NCBI GenBank assembly: GCA_947627905.1
Contig: CANQXX010000010.1
Location: forward strand, 1 to 50,314
Reading direction: 5' to 3'
Source: an uncultured Clostridia bacterium
GTDB taxonomy: Bacteria > Bacillota > Clostridia > Oscillospirales > Ruminococcaceae
Length of the DNA stretch: 50,314 bases
Below, piece after piece: positions 16,884-26,106 of the stretch. How positions within the stretch are numbered: the stretch's first letter is position 1; each line of letters begins with the position of its first letter. A model generated the notes under the pieces. That model was not told the origin of the DNA and did not search any database. It saw only the letters and a list, made by a program, of their open reading frames with translations. A program made the translations under genes and the position numbers.

Positions 16884-18542
16884 TTAGTCTTTCAGGATCG
16901 CTCCCTGCGCGCCGGAGGTAACCAGCTTTGCATAACGTTTCAGATAGCCGTGGAGTTCCTTTGTCTTGGGAGTGAAATTTGCAAGACGGCGGTCGATTTC
17001 GTCCTGCGGAACTTCAAGGGTAATGGTATTTTCGGGGATATTTATTGAAATGATATCGCCCTCGTTTACAACGCCGATAACGCCGCCTACTGCCGCTTCG
17101 GGAGAAATATGTCCGATAGCTGCGCCTCTTGTTGCGCCGCTGAAACGTCCGTCGGTGATAAGAGCGACCTTGCTGCCAAGACCCATTCCCATTATTGCGG
17201 AAGTGGGGTTAAGCATCTCTCTCATTCCCGGACCGCCCTTAGGTCCTTCGTAACGGATAACAACAACGTCGCCCTCGTTGATCTTTCCGCCGGTAATGGC
17301 AGCCATAGCGTCCTCTTCACAGTCGAAAACTCTTGCCGGACCGCTGTGAACGAGCATTTCTTCACATACTGCGCTGCGCTTTACAACGCAGCTGTCGGGA
17401 GCAAGGTTTCCGCGGAGAACGGCAATTCCGCCGGTTGCGCTGTAAGGATTATCAATAGGACGGATAACTTCGGGATTCTTGTTTACGCAATTTGCGATAT
17501 TTTCGCCAACGGTCTTTCCGGTAACGGTCATGCAGTCAAGGTTCAGCAGGTCTTTCTTGGAAAGCTCGTTCATTACCGCGTAAACGCCGCCGGCTTCGTT
17601 AAGATCTTCCATATATGTGCTTCCGGCAGGAGCAAGGTGACAAAGGTTAGGAGTTTTCGCGCTGATACCGTTTGCAACGTCAAGGTTGATGTCAATGCCG
17701 CATTCGTGCGCTATCGCAGGAAGATGAAGCATACTGTTTGTGGAACAGCCCAGAGCCATATCCACGGTAAGAGCGTTCATAAACGCCTTTTCGGTCATGA
17801 TGTCAAGGGGCTTTATATCCTTTTCGATGAGCTTCATGATCTGCATGCCTGCGCGCTTTGCAAGTTCGATCCTCTGGGAATAAACTGCCGGGATAGTTCC
17901 GTTGCCTTTAAGACCCATTCCCAGAACTTCGGTAAGGCAGTTCATGGAATTTGCGGTATACATTCCGGAGCATGAGCCGCAGGTGGGACAGCCTTTTATC
18001 TCGTATTCTTCAAGTTTTTTCTCGTCGATAGTTCCGGCGGCAAATTTTCCCACAGCTTCCGAAATGCTGGAAAAGCTCGTTTTGCAGCCGTCAACACGTC
18101 CTGCGAGCATAGGACCGCCGCTGACGAATATTGTGGGGATATTCAGCCTTGCCGCCGCCATGAGCAGTCCGGGAACGTTCTTATCGCAGTTGGGGACCAT
18201 AACAAGGGCGTCAAATCCGTGAGCAAGCGCCATAGCTTCGGTAGAATCTGCAATAAGATCGCGGGTAACGAGAGAATACTTCATTCCTCTGTGTCCCATT
18301 GCAATGCCGTCACATACTGCAATTGCAGGGAAAACTATAGGTGTTCCGCCCGCCATAGCAACGCCGAGCTTGACCGCGTCAACGATCTTGTCGATGTTCA
18401 TATGTCCCGGAACTATTTCATTGTAGGAGCTTACAATTCCCACAAGAGGACGGTCTATCTCCTCATTTGTAAGACCCAGCGCGTGATAAAGCGCACGGTG
18501 GGGCGCGTTATTCGCGCCTTTTTTAATTGAATCACTGAACAT
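16884..18542 (-). CDS. ilvD: Dihydroxy-acid dehydratase
   Basis: A 552-residue enzyme of the IlvD/Edd family, dehydrating 2,3-dihydroxy-isovalerate and -methylvalerate in valine, isoleucine, leucine and pantothenate synthesis. Fe-S ligands are visible in PNCDKNVPG and [32 protein letters not shown] and the C-terminal [17 protein letters not shown] are also diagnostic. The start at 18542 is chosen because AAAGGA sits 9 bases upstream; an upstream in-frame ATG at 18560 overlaps that ribosome site. It is separated from other ilv genes and lies in a run with sugar genes, 21 bases after the DUF4375-like gene. Confidence 0.95.
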   Translation of the reverse strand: MFSDSIKKGANNAPHRALYHALGLTNEEIDRPLVGIVSSYNEIVPGHMNIDKIVDAVKLGVAMAGGTPIVFPAIAVCDGIAMGHRGMKYSLVTRDLIADSTEAMALAHGFDALVMVPNCDKNVPGLLMAAARLNIPTIFVSGGPMLAGRVDGCKTSFSSISEAVGKFAAGTIDEKKLEEYEIKGCPTCGSCSGMYTANSMNCLTEVLGMGLKGNGTIPAVYSQRIELAKRAGMQIMKLIEKDIKPLDIMTEKAFMNALTVDMALGCSTNSMLHLPAIAHECGIDINLDVANGISAKTPNLCHLAPAGSTYMEDLNEAGGVYAVMNELSKKDLLNLDCMTVTGKTVGENIANCVNKNPEVIRPIDNPYSATGGIAVLRGNLAPDSCVVKRSAVCEEMLVHSGPARVFDCEEDAMAAITGGKINEGDVVVIRYEGPKGGPGMREMLNPTSAIMGMGLGSKVALITDGRFSGATRGAAIGHISPEAAVGGVIGVVNEGDIISINIPENTITLEVPQDEIDRRLANFTPKTKELHGYLKRYAKLVTSGAQGAILKD

Positions 18543-18563
18543 TTTTATCTGTCCTTTCATTAT

Positions 18564-19121
18564 TTATTCTTCGCCGAAATATTTTTTATATTTTATAATA
18601 TATCGTTTTGCAAGTTTGCCGAATTTGTCTTTATCGAATACTTCGGAAAATTCCTTGTCAAGCCCGGAATATTCGCTGTTTTCGGACATTGCAAGGAAAT
18701 CCTCGATACCGTGTCCGGAAACCTTTTTATTGCTGTCAAAATGTATCTTCAATGCCTTTTCGATAATATCCGCCGGCTCGGCATAGCCAAGCGCACGGAA
18801 CCCTTCCGCGGCCGCGCCGATATAATCCCGTGAGGTATTGAAAAATGCCTGCGCAAAGCCGCCGTTCAGCACTTCCTTTGTGACATAATCCGCGCAGTAG
18901 ATATTCAGACAGGGCGTGGGAAGCGAGTTTATCACCTCGCACATATTTTTCCAGTCCTCGTCGAATTTTCCCTCTATCCATGAAGTTACCGCATGAACTA
19001 TCTCTTTTCCCGGGATATCGTCAAGGCTTTCTCTTTTAAGGGAAGCGTGCTCTTTCTGCTTTTGCATGAAAGCCTCTGCGTCCTGCTGTTCCGAAAAATT
19101 CAGATAATCAAATTTGCTCAT
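18564..19121 (-). CDS. DUF4375-like cytosolic protein
   Basis: A 185-residue soluble protein. The centre, LNGGFAQAFFNTSRDYIGAAAEGFRALGY, fits the DUF4375 (DMP19-like) pattern NGG-x-QFFYN...A-x-x-AL-x-x-IG, a helical domain found in uncharacterised bacterial proteins and in some polymorphic-toxin immunity proteins. No toxin gene is next to it. It lies 11 bases after the glucokinase gene and is translated from AAGGGG. Function unknown; family call by pattern, moderately sure. Confidence 0.75.
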   Translation of the reverse strand: MSKFDYLNFSEQQDAEAFMQKQKEHASLKRESLDDIPGKEIVHAVTSWIEGKFDEDWKNMCEVINSLPTPCLNIYCADYVTKEVLNGGFAQAFFNTSRDYIGAAAEGFRALGYAEPADIIEKALKIHFDSNKKVSGHGIEDFLAMSENSEYSGLDKEFSEVFDKDKFGKLAKRYIIKYKKYFGEE

Positions 19122-19132
19122 AAGGTTTCCCC

Positions 19133-20086
19133 TTACTGTGCATTTCCAAGGAACGCCGCGCCGATTATACCTGCGTCGTTGCCAAGCTCCGCAACGGTAA
19201 TTTTTGTATTCTTGGTAAGCATTTTAGTGTAAATTTCCTTAGCCACAAGCTCCTTCATTGGAACAAGGAGCGGGTCGCCTTCGTTGCATACGCCGCCGCC
19301 TATGCAGAGAATATCGGGCTGGAAAATATTGATAACGTTTGTAATTCCTGCCGCAAGGTATTTGATGTACTTATCCACAACCTCCTTGCCTGCCTTGTCG
19401 CCTGCGCGCATAGCGTCAAAAGCGTGACGGGCGGAAGTGTGACCGTCCTTTTCGGCATATTCTTTAAGGATACTGCCCGGGTTAGCGGCAATCGCTTCCT
19501 TGGTCATGTTGATAAGACCGGTCGCAGAGGAGAAAACTTCAAAGCAGCCTTTTCTTCCGCAGGTACACTGAGGACCGTCAACTTCAATTACCATGTGACC
19601 AATCTCCGTTCCCGCAAGGTTGCGGCCTGTGATGATCTTTCCGTCAATGATAACGCCTGCGCCAACGCCTGTTCCAAGGGTAATGCATACCGCGTCAGTC
19701 GCGCCTCTTGCAGCGCCGGCTACAAATTCACCGTAAGCGGCAGCGTTTGCGTCATTGGCAACGTAAACGGGCTTGTTTATGTGCTCCTGAATGTACTGCC
19801 TTATGGGAACGTCCTTGAAGCCAAGGTTGTTTGAATAGGGGATAGTTCCGTTGATGTTGTCGGCAATTCCGGGAGTGCCTATGCCTATCCATTCAACATC
19901 GTCAACGGAGATACCTGCGTCCTTGCAGGCTTCGATGCCTACTTTAGCCATGTCGTCCGCAATTTCCTTTGCGGGACGGGGACAAAGTGTCTTTGTCTTA
20001 GCCTTTCCGATTATCTCGAAATTTTCGTTTACAACGCCTGCTTTGATGTTAGTTCCGCCGAGGTCGATACCGATGTAGTATTTCAT
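19133..20086 (-). CDS. glcK: ROK-family glucokinase
   Basis: A 317-residue ROK kinase that phosphorylates glucose with ATP in the cytosol. GIDLGGTNIKAG is the phosphate-1 motif; NDANAAAYGE and LGTGVGAGVI follow. The zinc-binding ROK signature is ECT-like CTCGRKGCFE after GTEIGHMVIE, with the catalytic Asp in NDAN. Length and the lack of a DNA-binding domain favour an enzyme over a NagC/XylR-type repressor. Neighbouring manA supports hexose phosphate metabolism. Spacing to the MATE gene upstream is 24 bases. Confidence 0.92.
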   Translation of the reverse strand: MKYYIGIDLGGTNIKAGVVNENFEIIGKAKTKTLCPRPAKEIADDMAKVGIEACKDAGISVDDVEWIGIGTPGIADNINGTIPYSNNLGFKDVPIRQYIQEHINKPVYVANDANAAAYGEFVAGAARGATDAVCITLGTGVGAGVIIDGKIITGRNLAGTEIGHMVIEVDGPQCTCGRKGCFEVFSSATGLINMTKEAIAANPGSILKEYAEKDGHTSARHAFDAMRAGDKAGKEVVDKYIKYLAAGITNVINIFQPDILCIGGGVCNEGDPLLVPMKELVAKEIYTKMLTKNTKITVAELGNDAGIIGAAFLGNAQ

Positions 20087-20110
20087 TTTTCTACCAGCCT
20101 TTCATTTGAT

Positions 20111-21508
20111 TTATGCTTGCGCGCTTTCTGCTGAAACGATGTTCCGCAGCCAAACGCCTTTTTTTACAAGTATTATGCCAACGGTGATTTTTATTATGTC
20201 GATAGCCTGACATATAAAGAATATCATAAGTATATCAAGTGAAGTGAATTTCACAAGTGCCAGTGCAAGCGGCACCGTTACCGCCCATGTATAAACGCTG
20301 TCAAATAAGAATGTAATGAATGTTCTTCCGCCGGAACGTATGGTAAAATACACCGCGTTCAGCACCGACTGTACCGGAATGAACGAGCCGGAAATAATTA
20401 TCAGGCTTGCTGCAAGATGTTTTACTTCCGGCGCCGTAACATACAGCTCCGGAAAAGCTCCCGAAAGGGAGACCATTATGCCGCCTGTCAGAACTCCCGT
20501 GAACGCGCTGAAAATTATCAGCCTTGAAGCGGTGCTCTTTGCCTTTTTCATATCTCCCGAACCGAGGGTCTGTCCAACGATTATGCCTACTGCGTTTCCC
20601 AGAGCGATAAACACTACCGAGAACAGGTTGAATAGTGTCGATTCGATATTTTTTGCCGCCACAACGTCCAGTCCACGCCGTGAATAACACTGGGTAAGGA
20701 ATGCCATTCCTGCCGCCCAGAGGGATTCGTTGAAAGCAAGGGGAAGCCCGCCTATGAAAATTTTCTTTGCCAGCTCTGCGGGAATTTTCATGCTGCGGAA
20801 CGCGCCCTTTATAAACTCGTGCTTATTGCTGCTGATGTGCGTATAAATTATAACTATCGCACATTCCGCCAGTCTTGCGGTGACCGTTGCAAGAGCCGCG
20901 CCCTTTACACCCATTTGAGGGAAACCGAAATTACCGAAAATAAGCAGCCAGTCAAGCACAAGATTTATCAGTACGGAAATTATCCCTGCCGTCATGGGCA
21001 GTACCGTGCAGTTTGTCTCGCGGAGCGTTGAGGCATAAGCCTGAGTTATCGTAAAAGGGATAAGTCCGAATAGCATTATCCGCAGATAATCGTGTCCCGA
21101 AGCAAGTATAAGCTCTCTGTTGCCCTCTGCGCCGTTTCCGGTGAGATACAGCGAAATAAGCGTATCGCCGAAAAGCGAAAGAACGATCATTCCTGCCGCA
21201 AGTATAACTGTAGTTATAACTATCTTGAAGCGGAAAACGTTCCTTACGCCCTCGCTGCTGCCGCTGCCGAAAAACTGCGCTCCAAATATCCCCGGACCGG
21301 AAAGCACTCCGAAAATACAAAGATTGAAAACGAAAATCAACTGGTTCACAACGGAAGTTCCCGACATAAACTCCGTTCCCAGACGTCCTACCATAATGTT
21401 GTCAAGCAGCGAAACAAAGTTTGTAATGCCGTTCTGTATCATTATCGGCAGAGCAACGGCAAAAATAGTTTTGTAGAAATTTTTGTCAAATTTATTGTTT
21501 AAGCTCAT
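20111..21508 (-). CDS. MATE-family efflux transporter
   Basis: A 465-residue integral membrane protein with about twelve hydrophobic spans and the MATE duplication. Opening LPIMIQNGITNFVSLLDNIMVGRLG is diagnostic, the second half repeating at GLPLAFNESLWAAG. It exports cationic compounds or metabolites using a Na+ or H+ gradient. The Shine-Dalgarno is weak, which may mean coupling to manA 19 bases upstream. Substrate cannot be deduced. Confidence 0.92.
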   Translation of the reverse strand: MSLNNKFDKNFYKTIFAVALPIMIQNGITNFVSLLDNIMVGRLGTEFMSGTSVVNQLIFVFNLCIFGVLSGPGIFGAQFFGSGSSEGVRNVFRFKIVITTVILAAGMIVLSLFGDTLISLYLTGNGAEGNRELILASGHDYLRIMLFGLIPFTITQAYASTLRETNCTVLPMTAGIISVLINLVLDWLLIFGNFGFPQMGVKGAALATVTARLAECAIVIIYTHISSNKHEFIKGAFRSMKIPAELAKKIFIGGLPLAFNESLWAAGMAFLTQCYSRRGLDVVAAKNIESTLFNLFSVVFIALGNAVGIIVGQTLGSGDMKKAKSTASRLIIFSAFTGVLTGGIMVSLSGAFPELYVTAPEVKHLAASLIIISGSFIPVQSVLNAVYFTIRSGGRTFITFLFDSVYTWAVTVPLALALVKFTSLDILMIFFICQAIDIIKITVGIILVKKGVWLRNIVSAESAQA

Positions 21509-21527
21509 AGTATCCGCTGAAAAGGAA

Positions 21528-22487
21528 TTATTGATCTATTCTTGTAAAAACTCCTTTAAAAGCTCCCGAGAGGGAATATTTTCCGCAGCCTGCGGGAACA
21601 AAAACGCTGTCTCCTTTCTTTAACTCAAGGGAAGTGTCTCCGCATTTCAGAACGGTATTTCCCTCAAGAACAAGTATATGGTGGAACGAAGTGCCGTCCG
21701 CATCGAAAGAGGCTTCATTATCCGTTTCCACCGAATAAACGGTAAAGTATTCGCATTTTGAAAGCAGCCGCTTTTCCGCGCCGTTTTCGGTAAACGGCTC
21801 TGTAACGGGATAAGGCTGCGCGGGGCAAAGATTTGTGACCTCTACAGCCTTGTCTATGTGGAGCTGTCTGGGCTTGCCGTCTGCACCTACTCTGCCGTAG
21901 TCATAAATTCTGTATGTGGTGTTGGAGTTCTGCTGTATCTCGGCAATAAGTATGCCTTTGCCGATAGCGTGGAGAGTTCCCGCTTTGATAAAGAAAACAT
22001 CGCCTTTTTTAACGGGAACGGACTGTGTTATCTCCAGAAGAGTGTTATTCTTTATCCTTTCGGCAAATTCCTCTTTGGAAACTTCCTTTTTAAAGCCATA
22101 GAGAAGCTCCGCGCCGGGATCGCAGTCAACTATGTACCACATTTCCGTTTTGCCGTATTCACCCTCGACCCGCTGCGCATACTCATTGTCCGGGTGAACC
22201 TGCACGGAAAGATTATCCTTTGCGTCGATAAGCTTTATAAGTATAGGGAACTGTTCAAATCTCTTGCAGTTAGTTCCCAGAACAGATCTGTTTTCATTTA
22301 CGAGCTCCGCCAGCGTCTTTCCCGAAAATTCACCGTTTGCAATAACGGAAAGACCGTCCTTGTGGCAGGAAAGCTCCCAGCTCTCAGCGACTTTATCATA
22401 ATCGCATTTCTTGCCGAAGTCGTCTCTGAGCCTTGTTCCGCCCCAGAGGTAGTCCTTGAATGCAGGAGCTAATTTCATAGGGTACAT
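21528..22487 (-). CDS. manA: Mannose-6-phosphate isomerase, class I
   Basis: A 319-residue cupin enzyme interconverting mannose-6-P and fructose-6-P. Start MYPMKLAPAFKDYLWGGTRL is typical; zinc ligands appear in LSVQVHPDNEYA (Gln/His), EMWYIVD (Glu) and GTLHAIGKGILIAEIQQ (His). The C-terminal cupin half ends FVPAGCGKYSLSG. It is the first gene of a six-gene minus-strand operon with a TTGAAA-N17-TATAAT promoter and a GGGGAGG ribosome site. Confidence 0.95.
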   Translation of the reverse strand: MYPMKLAPAFKDYLWGGTRLRDDFGKKCDYDKVAESWELSCHKDGLSVIANGEFSGKTLAELVNENRSVLGTNCKRFEQFPILIKLIDAKDNLSVQVHPDNEYAQRVEGEYGKTEMWYIVDCDPGAELLYGFKKEVSKEEFAERIKNNTLLEITQSVPVKKGDVFFIKAGTLHAIGKGILIAEIQQNSNTTYRIYDYGRVGADGKPRQLHIDKAVEVTNLCPAQPYPVTEPFTENGAEKRLLSKCEYFTVYSVETDNEASFDADGTSFHHILVLEGNTVLKCGDTSLELKKGDSVFVPAGCGKYSLSGAFKGVFTRIDQ

Positions 22488-22522
22488 AAATAATTCCTCC
22501 CCGAAAAAATTTTATCCCTGAT

Positions 22523-22551
22523 ATTATAACACATTCTTATTTTCTTTTCAA
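22523..22551 (-). promoter_or_regulatory. Promoter of the manA-ilvD operon
   Basis: Minus strand TTGAAA (22546-22551), 17-base spacer, TATAAT (22523-22528), 36 bases before the manA start. Confidence 0.8.
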
Positions 22552-22574
22552 GAGATAAATAGTAAATACGATAC

Positions 22575-22605
22575 AAAAAACGCGCCGGAGCATTATTCCG
22601 GCGCG
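22575..22605 (-). terminator. Terminator after cyclophilin gene
   Basis: Minus-strand stem CGCGCCGGA / TCCGGCGCG (22581-22589, 22597-22605) followed by six T. Confidence 0.88.
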
Positions 22606-22623
22606 GTATGTGCAAAAATCTTA

Positions 22624-23394
22624 TCAGCCCTGATATTCTTCAATGCGGACGCTTTCCATTATAACTGCGGTAAGGGGCTTGTCATTATCAGGGTTCGTCT
22701 CAACTTCCGCGATCGCTCTTACAACGTCCATGCCCTCGAATACCTGTCCGAAAACGGTGTAACCGCCGTCAAGGAACGGCACGCCGCCTACTTCGTTATA
22801 CTTCTCAACAACATTTGCAGGCCAGTTGTACTTATCGGGATCGTAAGCGTAAAGATCGGCGCAGCTGTTTTCCATGTATCCGTCCGGAGTGTTTACGATA
22901 TAGAACTGACTTCCGTTTGTGGAAGTACCCTGACTGTTTGCATAAGCAACAGCTCCGGTGAAGTGATAAAGATGTTCGGAAGTTCCGCCTTCAAAGCTGC
23001 CGCCCCAGATAGACTTTCCGCCGCTTCCGTCGGCATGGGGATCGCCGCCCTGTATCATAAAGTTCGGTATAACTCTGTGGAAGATAAGTTCGTCATAGTA
23101 ACCCATATCCGCAAGACCGGTAAAATTCTCAACGCCCTTGTCTGCGTCCTCCGGGAAGAGTTTTATCTTGATCTCGCCGTAGTCCTTTACCGTGATAACA
23201 GCGATCTTTTCACCCGGCTGCGGAGCATTGAAATTGTGGATCTCCACATCGGGCAGCCATTCTATCTTTGATTGGTCAACGCTTCCGTCGGGGAGCGTTA
23301 CTGCTTCGCCGTCATATTCGCCCTTGCAGCCTGTAAATACTGCCGCCGCTGCCAATAAAGCCGAAAAAGAAGCGATAAATCTTTTTGATCTCAT
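22624..23394 (-). CDS. Peptidyl-prolyl isomerase lipoprotein (cyclophilin)
   Basis: A 256-residue lipoprotein with signal and lipobox (AVFTGCKG), so it is anchored outside the membrane. The cyclophilin domain spans about 65-250 with FHRVIPNFMIQGGDP, GSQFYIVNT and the VFGQVFEGMDVV motif, containing the usual Arg, Phe and Gln active-site residues. An insertion (CADLYAYDPDKYNWPANVV) lengthens the domain relative to minimal PpiB. It assists folding of exported proteins. It lies 32 bases after murA, probably co-transcribed. Confidence 0.92.
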   Translation of the reverse strand: MRSKRFIASFSALLAAAAVFTGCKGEYDGEAVTLPDGSVDQSKIEWLPDVEIHNFNAPQPGEKIAVITVKDYGEIKIKLFPEDADKGVENFTGLADMGYYDELIFHRVIPNFMIQGGDPHADGSGGKSIWGGSFEGGTSEHLYHFTGAVAYANSQGTSTNGSQFYIVNTPDGYMENSCADLYAYDPDKYNWPANVVEKYNEVGGVPFLDGGYTVFGQVFEGMDVVRAIAEVETNPDNDKPLTAVIMESVRIEEYQG

Positions 23395-23426
23395 AATTGA
23401 TCCTTCCTTATTACAATGATATTCCG

Positions 23427-24713
23427 TTAGATAGCGTTCTTTCTTACAGCCGCTCCCGGAACGCTTTTCTTTATTATGTCTGCGCCGAGATCGCGGAGCT
23501 TTTCCTCAAAATTCTCATAACCGCGTTCTATATGGTAGATATCTTCAACTTCGGTGACGCCTCTCGCTGCAAGTCCGGCAATGACCAGCGCTGCGCCTGC
23601 TCTCAGGTCCGGAGCGGTGACCGGCGCGCCCATAAGATATCCTACGCCTTCAATTACAGCGACCTTTCCGTCAACGGAAATATCCGCGCCCATTCTGCGG
23701 AGTTCATCTACATACCGGAAACGATTGTCAAATATTCCCTCGGTAACTATGCTCGTTCCTTCCGCAAGGCAGAGCAGAGTAGATATCTGCGGCTGCATAT
23801 CCGTCGGGAAGCCGGGGTGAGGCATGGTCTTTACGCTGGTTTTGACCAACGGACCGTCTACCGATATTCTTACGCTTTCGTCAAATTCCTCAACGTTTAC
23901 GCCTATTTTTTCCAGCTTTGCGGTAATACTTTCAAGGTGCTTGGGGATAACATTCTTTACAAGGACGTTTCCGCCTGTTGCCGCTGCGGCTACCATAAAT
24001 GTGCCGGCTTCGATCTGATCCGGTATAACGGCATAATCCGTGCCTTTGAGGTGTTTTACGCCGCGGATTTTTATCACGTCCGTTCCTGCGCCCATTATAT
24101 CCGCGCCCATTGAGTTCAGGAAGTTTGCAAGGTCAACTATGTGAGGTTCTTTTGCGGCGTTTTCAATGACTGTCATGCCGGTCGCCTTTACCGCGGCAAG
24201 CATTGCGTTTATCGTACCGCCGACCGTTACCATATCAAAATATATCTGTGTACCGTAAAGTCCTTCAGACTGGATATCTATCATTCCATGGTCTATGGAG
24301 CAGGAAGCGCCGAGAGCGGTGAATGCTTTAAGGTGCTGATCTATCGGACGGTCTCCGAGGTAGCAGCCTCCGGGCATTGATACTCTTGCCCTGCCGAATT
24401 TTCCCAGAAGCGTTCCGAGAAAGTAGTAAGACGCCCTCATATGCTTTGCCATTTCGTAAGGAACGATAGGATCGGTTATGCCCGTGGCGTCGATGCGGAC
24501 GGTATGTTTATCGGTAAATATGACGCTTGCGCCCATTTCGTAAAGTATCCTGAGACTTATGGACACATCGCTTATGTTAGGGACGTTTTCCAGCACGCAC
24601 GGTTCGTCCGAAAGTATGACGGCAGGTATTATCGCTACAACAGCGTTTTTTGCGCCGCTTATCTCTACTTCGCCGTGGAGCTTGCGTCCGCCTTTTATAA
24701 TAAATTTTTCCAA
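23427..24713 (-). CDS. murA: UDP-N-acetylglucosamine 1-carboxyvinyltransferase
   Basis: A 428-residue MurA catalysing the first committed step of peptidoglycan synthesis from UDP-GlcNAc and PEP. The start is a TTG at 24711-24713 after GGGGAGAGA, which gives the standard opening (M/L)EKFIIKGGRKLHGEV; upstream in-frame codons to 24788 have no ribosome site. Diagnostic segments are SGAKNAVVAIIPA, the catalytic-Cys loop MPGGCYLGDRPIDQH (the fosfomycin-sensitive Cys form), and RAGAALVIAGLAARG. Cytosolic. It leads a two-gene operon with the cyclophilin lipoprotein. Confidence 0.95.
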   Translation of the reverse strand: MEKFIIKGGRKLHGEVEISGAKNAVVAIIPAVILSDEPCVLENVPNISDVSISLRILYEMGASVIFTDKHTVRIDATGITDPIVPYEMAKHMRASYYFLGTLLGKFGRARVSMPGGCYLGDRPIDQHLKAFTALGASCSIDHGMIDIQSEGLYGTQIYFDMVTVGGTINAMLAAVKATGMTVIENAAKEPHIVDLANFLNSMGADIMGAGTDVIKIRGVKHLKGTDYAVIPDQIEAGTFMVAAAATGGNVLVKNVIPKHLESITAKLEKIGVNVEEFDESVRISVDGPLVKTSVKTMPHPGFPTDMQPQISTLLCLAEGTSIVTEGIFDNRFRYVDELRRMGADISVDGKVAVIEGVGYLMGAPVTAPDLRAGAALVIAGLAARGVTEVEDIYHIERGYENFEEKLRDLGADIIKKSVPGAAVRKNAI

Positions 24714-24817
24714 AAAAGATTCTCTCCCCAATAGCCGTTCGGTATGAACGGTATTATTCTGTATTGCATAAGCCAAAAAATGGCACAAAAATACATTGCT
24801 GTTTACACAGCATTAAT

Positions 24818-24826
24818 ATTATACCA
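24818..24826 (-). promoter_or_regulatory. Extended -10 promoter of murA
   Basis: Minus strand TGGTATAAT (TATAAT at 24818-24823). The -35 position reads TTTTAT, poor. A small palindrome, GCTGTTTACACAGC (24798-24811), would lie at the very 5' end of the transcript and may stabilise it. Confidence 0.5.
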
Positions 24827-25053
24827 TAATCACAAGAAAAATAAAAGCCTTTTGCAATGATTTTTATTACATTTTTTTCGAGAATTTATTTACATCTTTC
24901 CGTCAATATGCACAAAAGAAGCAAAAAAATTGGTTTATTTTATCTTTTTGGCGGTCTGAAAGTAACCGTTTTGTAATATTTGTCTGCAGCAATGTAAACT
25001 CCGGTTTGCAGGATCATGCTCCGGCAGGGGAAAATATGCTCATCAGAAAGCAG

Positions 25054-25089
25054 AATACCTGCGCGGGAAGATGTCCTTACGCAGGTATT
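25054..25089 (-). other. Hairpin downstream of superoxide dismutase gene
   Basis: AATACCTGCG (25054-25063) pairs perfectly with CGCAGGTATT (25080-25089) just beyond the dismutase stop. No T-run follows on the minus strand, so it may be a weak terminator or an mRNA 3' stabiliser. The remainder of 24830-25053 holds no gene I can support. Confidence 0.45.
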
Positions 25090-25097
25090 GCTTTATA

Positions 25098-25700
25098 TCA
25101 TGTAAAATTTGAACGGTTTTCCGCACCGACCCAGTTGATAATGTTCATTACCGACTTAATATATTCAGCGCGGCGATTCTGCCTGTCGAGGTAATAAGCG
25201 TGTTCCCATACATCTATATTCAGCAGGGGAGTATATTTGTCAAGATCTATCGTATCCTGATCCTTTGTAACGAGTATATCCAGTCTGCCCTTGCGGTCCT
25301 CTGCGAGCCAGACCCAGCCGGAGCCGGTTATTCCCATAGCTGCGCCGGAGATCTTTTTCATCATTTCTTCGGCTGAACCGAAACTTGCGTTCATTTTTCC
25401 GAGCATTGCCGCGGAGGGTTCTCTGTACTGCGGCGTAAGCGAAGCGAAATATAATTCATGGTTGTAAATTCCGCCGGCGTTTGTGCGGATATCCTTATCT
25501 TCGGTCATGGCAAGACCTTCAAGGGGGATATTCTGCATAAGCGGAGAATGTTCTATCAGGCTGTTCAGCTTATCAACATATCCGCAGTAATGCTTATCAT
25601 GGTGAAAATACAAGGTATATTCGCTTATGTCGGGGCACAGCGCTTTGATATCATAAGACAGCGGAACAGCTTTGAACGGGTAATATTTATCAAAATTCAT
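25098..25700 (-). CDS. Fe/Mn superoxide dismutase
   Basis: A 200-residue enzyme, standard length. N-terminal helical hairpin has the first metal ligand in YTLYFHHDKHYCGYV and the second in GGIYNHELYF; the C-terminal domain supplies Asp and His in DVWEHAYYLDRQN. GSGWVWLAED is the usual SGWVWL motif. It removes superoxide in the cytosol of an anaerobe. Metal (Fe or Mn) is not certain from sequence. Transcribed alone, with a near-perfect palindrome (25804-25818) upstream. AAAGGT precedes the start. Confidence 0.93.
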   Translation of the reverse strand: MNFDKYYPFKAVPLSYDIKALCPDISEYTLYFHHDKHYCGYVDKLNSLIEHSPLMQNIPLEGLAMTEDKDIRTNAGGIYNHELYFASLTPQYREPSAAMLGKMNASFGSAEEMMKKISGAAMGITGSGWVWLAEDRKGRLDILVTKDQDTIDLDKYTPLLNIDVWEHAYYLDRQNRRAEYIKSVMNIINWVGAENRSNFT

Positions 25701-25803
25701 ACAGACCGACCTTTCGGAGAAGTATCAGTCAATTATATGCCCGCAGATTCTGTATTATGTTTTGCTGCCGTTTATAATGAAGAAAATTTTTTGGCATTTT
25801 TAC

Positions 25804-25818
25804 GAAACCAATGGTTTC
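25804..25818. promoter_or_regulatory. Palindrome upstream of superoxide dismutase gene
   Basis: GAAACCAATGGTTTC is a perfect 7-bp inverted repeat around a central A. It lies about 105 bases upstream of the dismutase start and just after the toxin stop. It could be an operator for a dimeric repressor or the stem of a short hairpin; the regulator is unknown. Confidence 0.35.
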
Positions 25819-25842
25819 TTCCGTATCGGGAACAGATATTTT

Positions 25843-26106
25843 TTATTTGTCGCCGTAATGTGAACCGCATTCAACTATTTCAAGTTTGTCACCGTTAATA
25901 TAGAATACGATGCGATTTTTCTCATCTATCCTTACGCTCCATGCTCCTGACAGATCACCTTTTAAAGGCTCCGGCTTTCCGGTGCAATTATATCCATTCC
26001 GGTCAATGTCAGTTAAAAGTCTGTTGATCTTTTTCGAGGTTTTCTTATCCTGCGTTTGCCAGCGGATATAATCTTCCCATGCTTTGTCATGCCAGAGCTT
26101 TATCAT
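25843..26106 (-). CDS. Toxin, Txe/YoeB family
   Basis: An 87-residue mRNA interferase-type toxin. MIKLWHDKAWEDYIRWQTQDKK, GKPEPLKGDLSGAWSVRID and NRIVFYINGDKLEIVECGSHYGDK match the YoeB pattern, with the C-terminal His-Tyr pair used in RNA cleavage and conserved Glu and Arg. It cuts mRNA at the ribosome when not held by the antitoxin. The start overlaps the antitoxin stop (ATGA), the usual coupling. Confidence 0.92.
   Translation of the reverse strand: MIKLWHDKAWEDYIRWQTQDKKTSKKINRLLTDIDRNGYNCTGKPEPLKGDLSGAWSVRIDEKNRIVFYINGDKLEIVECGSHYGDK

Noticed and set aside
17109-17975. 288-codon plus-strand frame opposite ilvD
   Set aside because: Antisense to the conserved IlvD core and of unnatural composition; a shadow frame.
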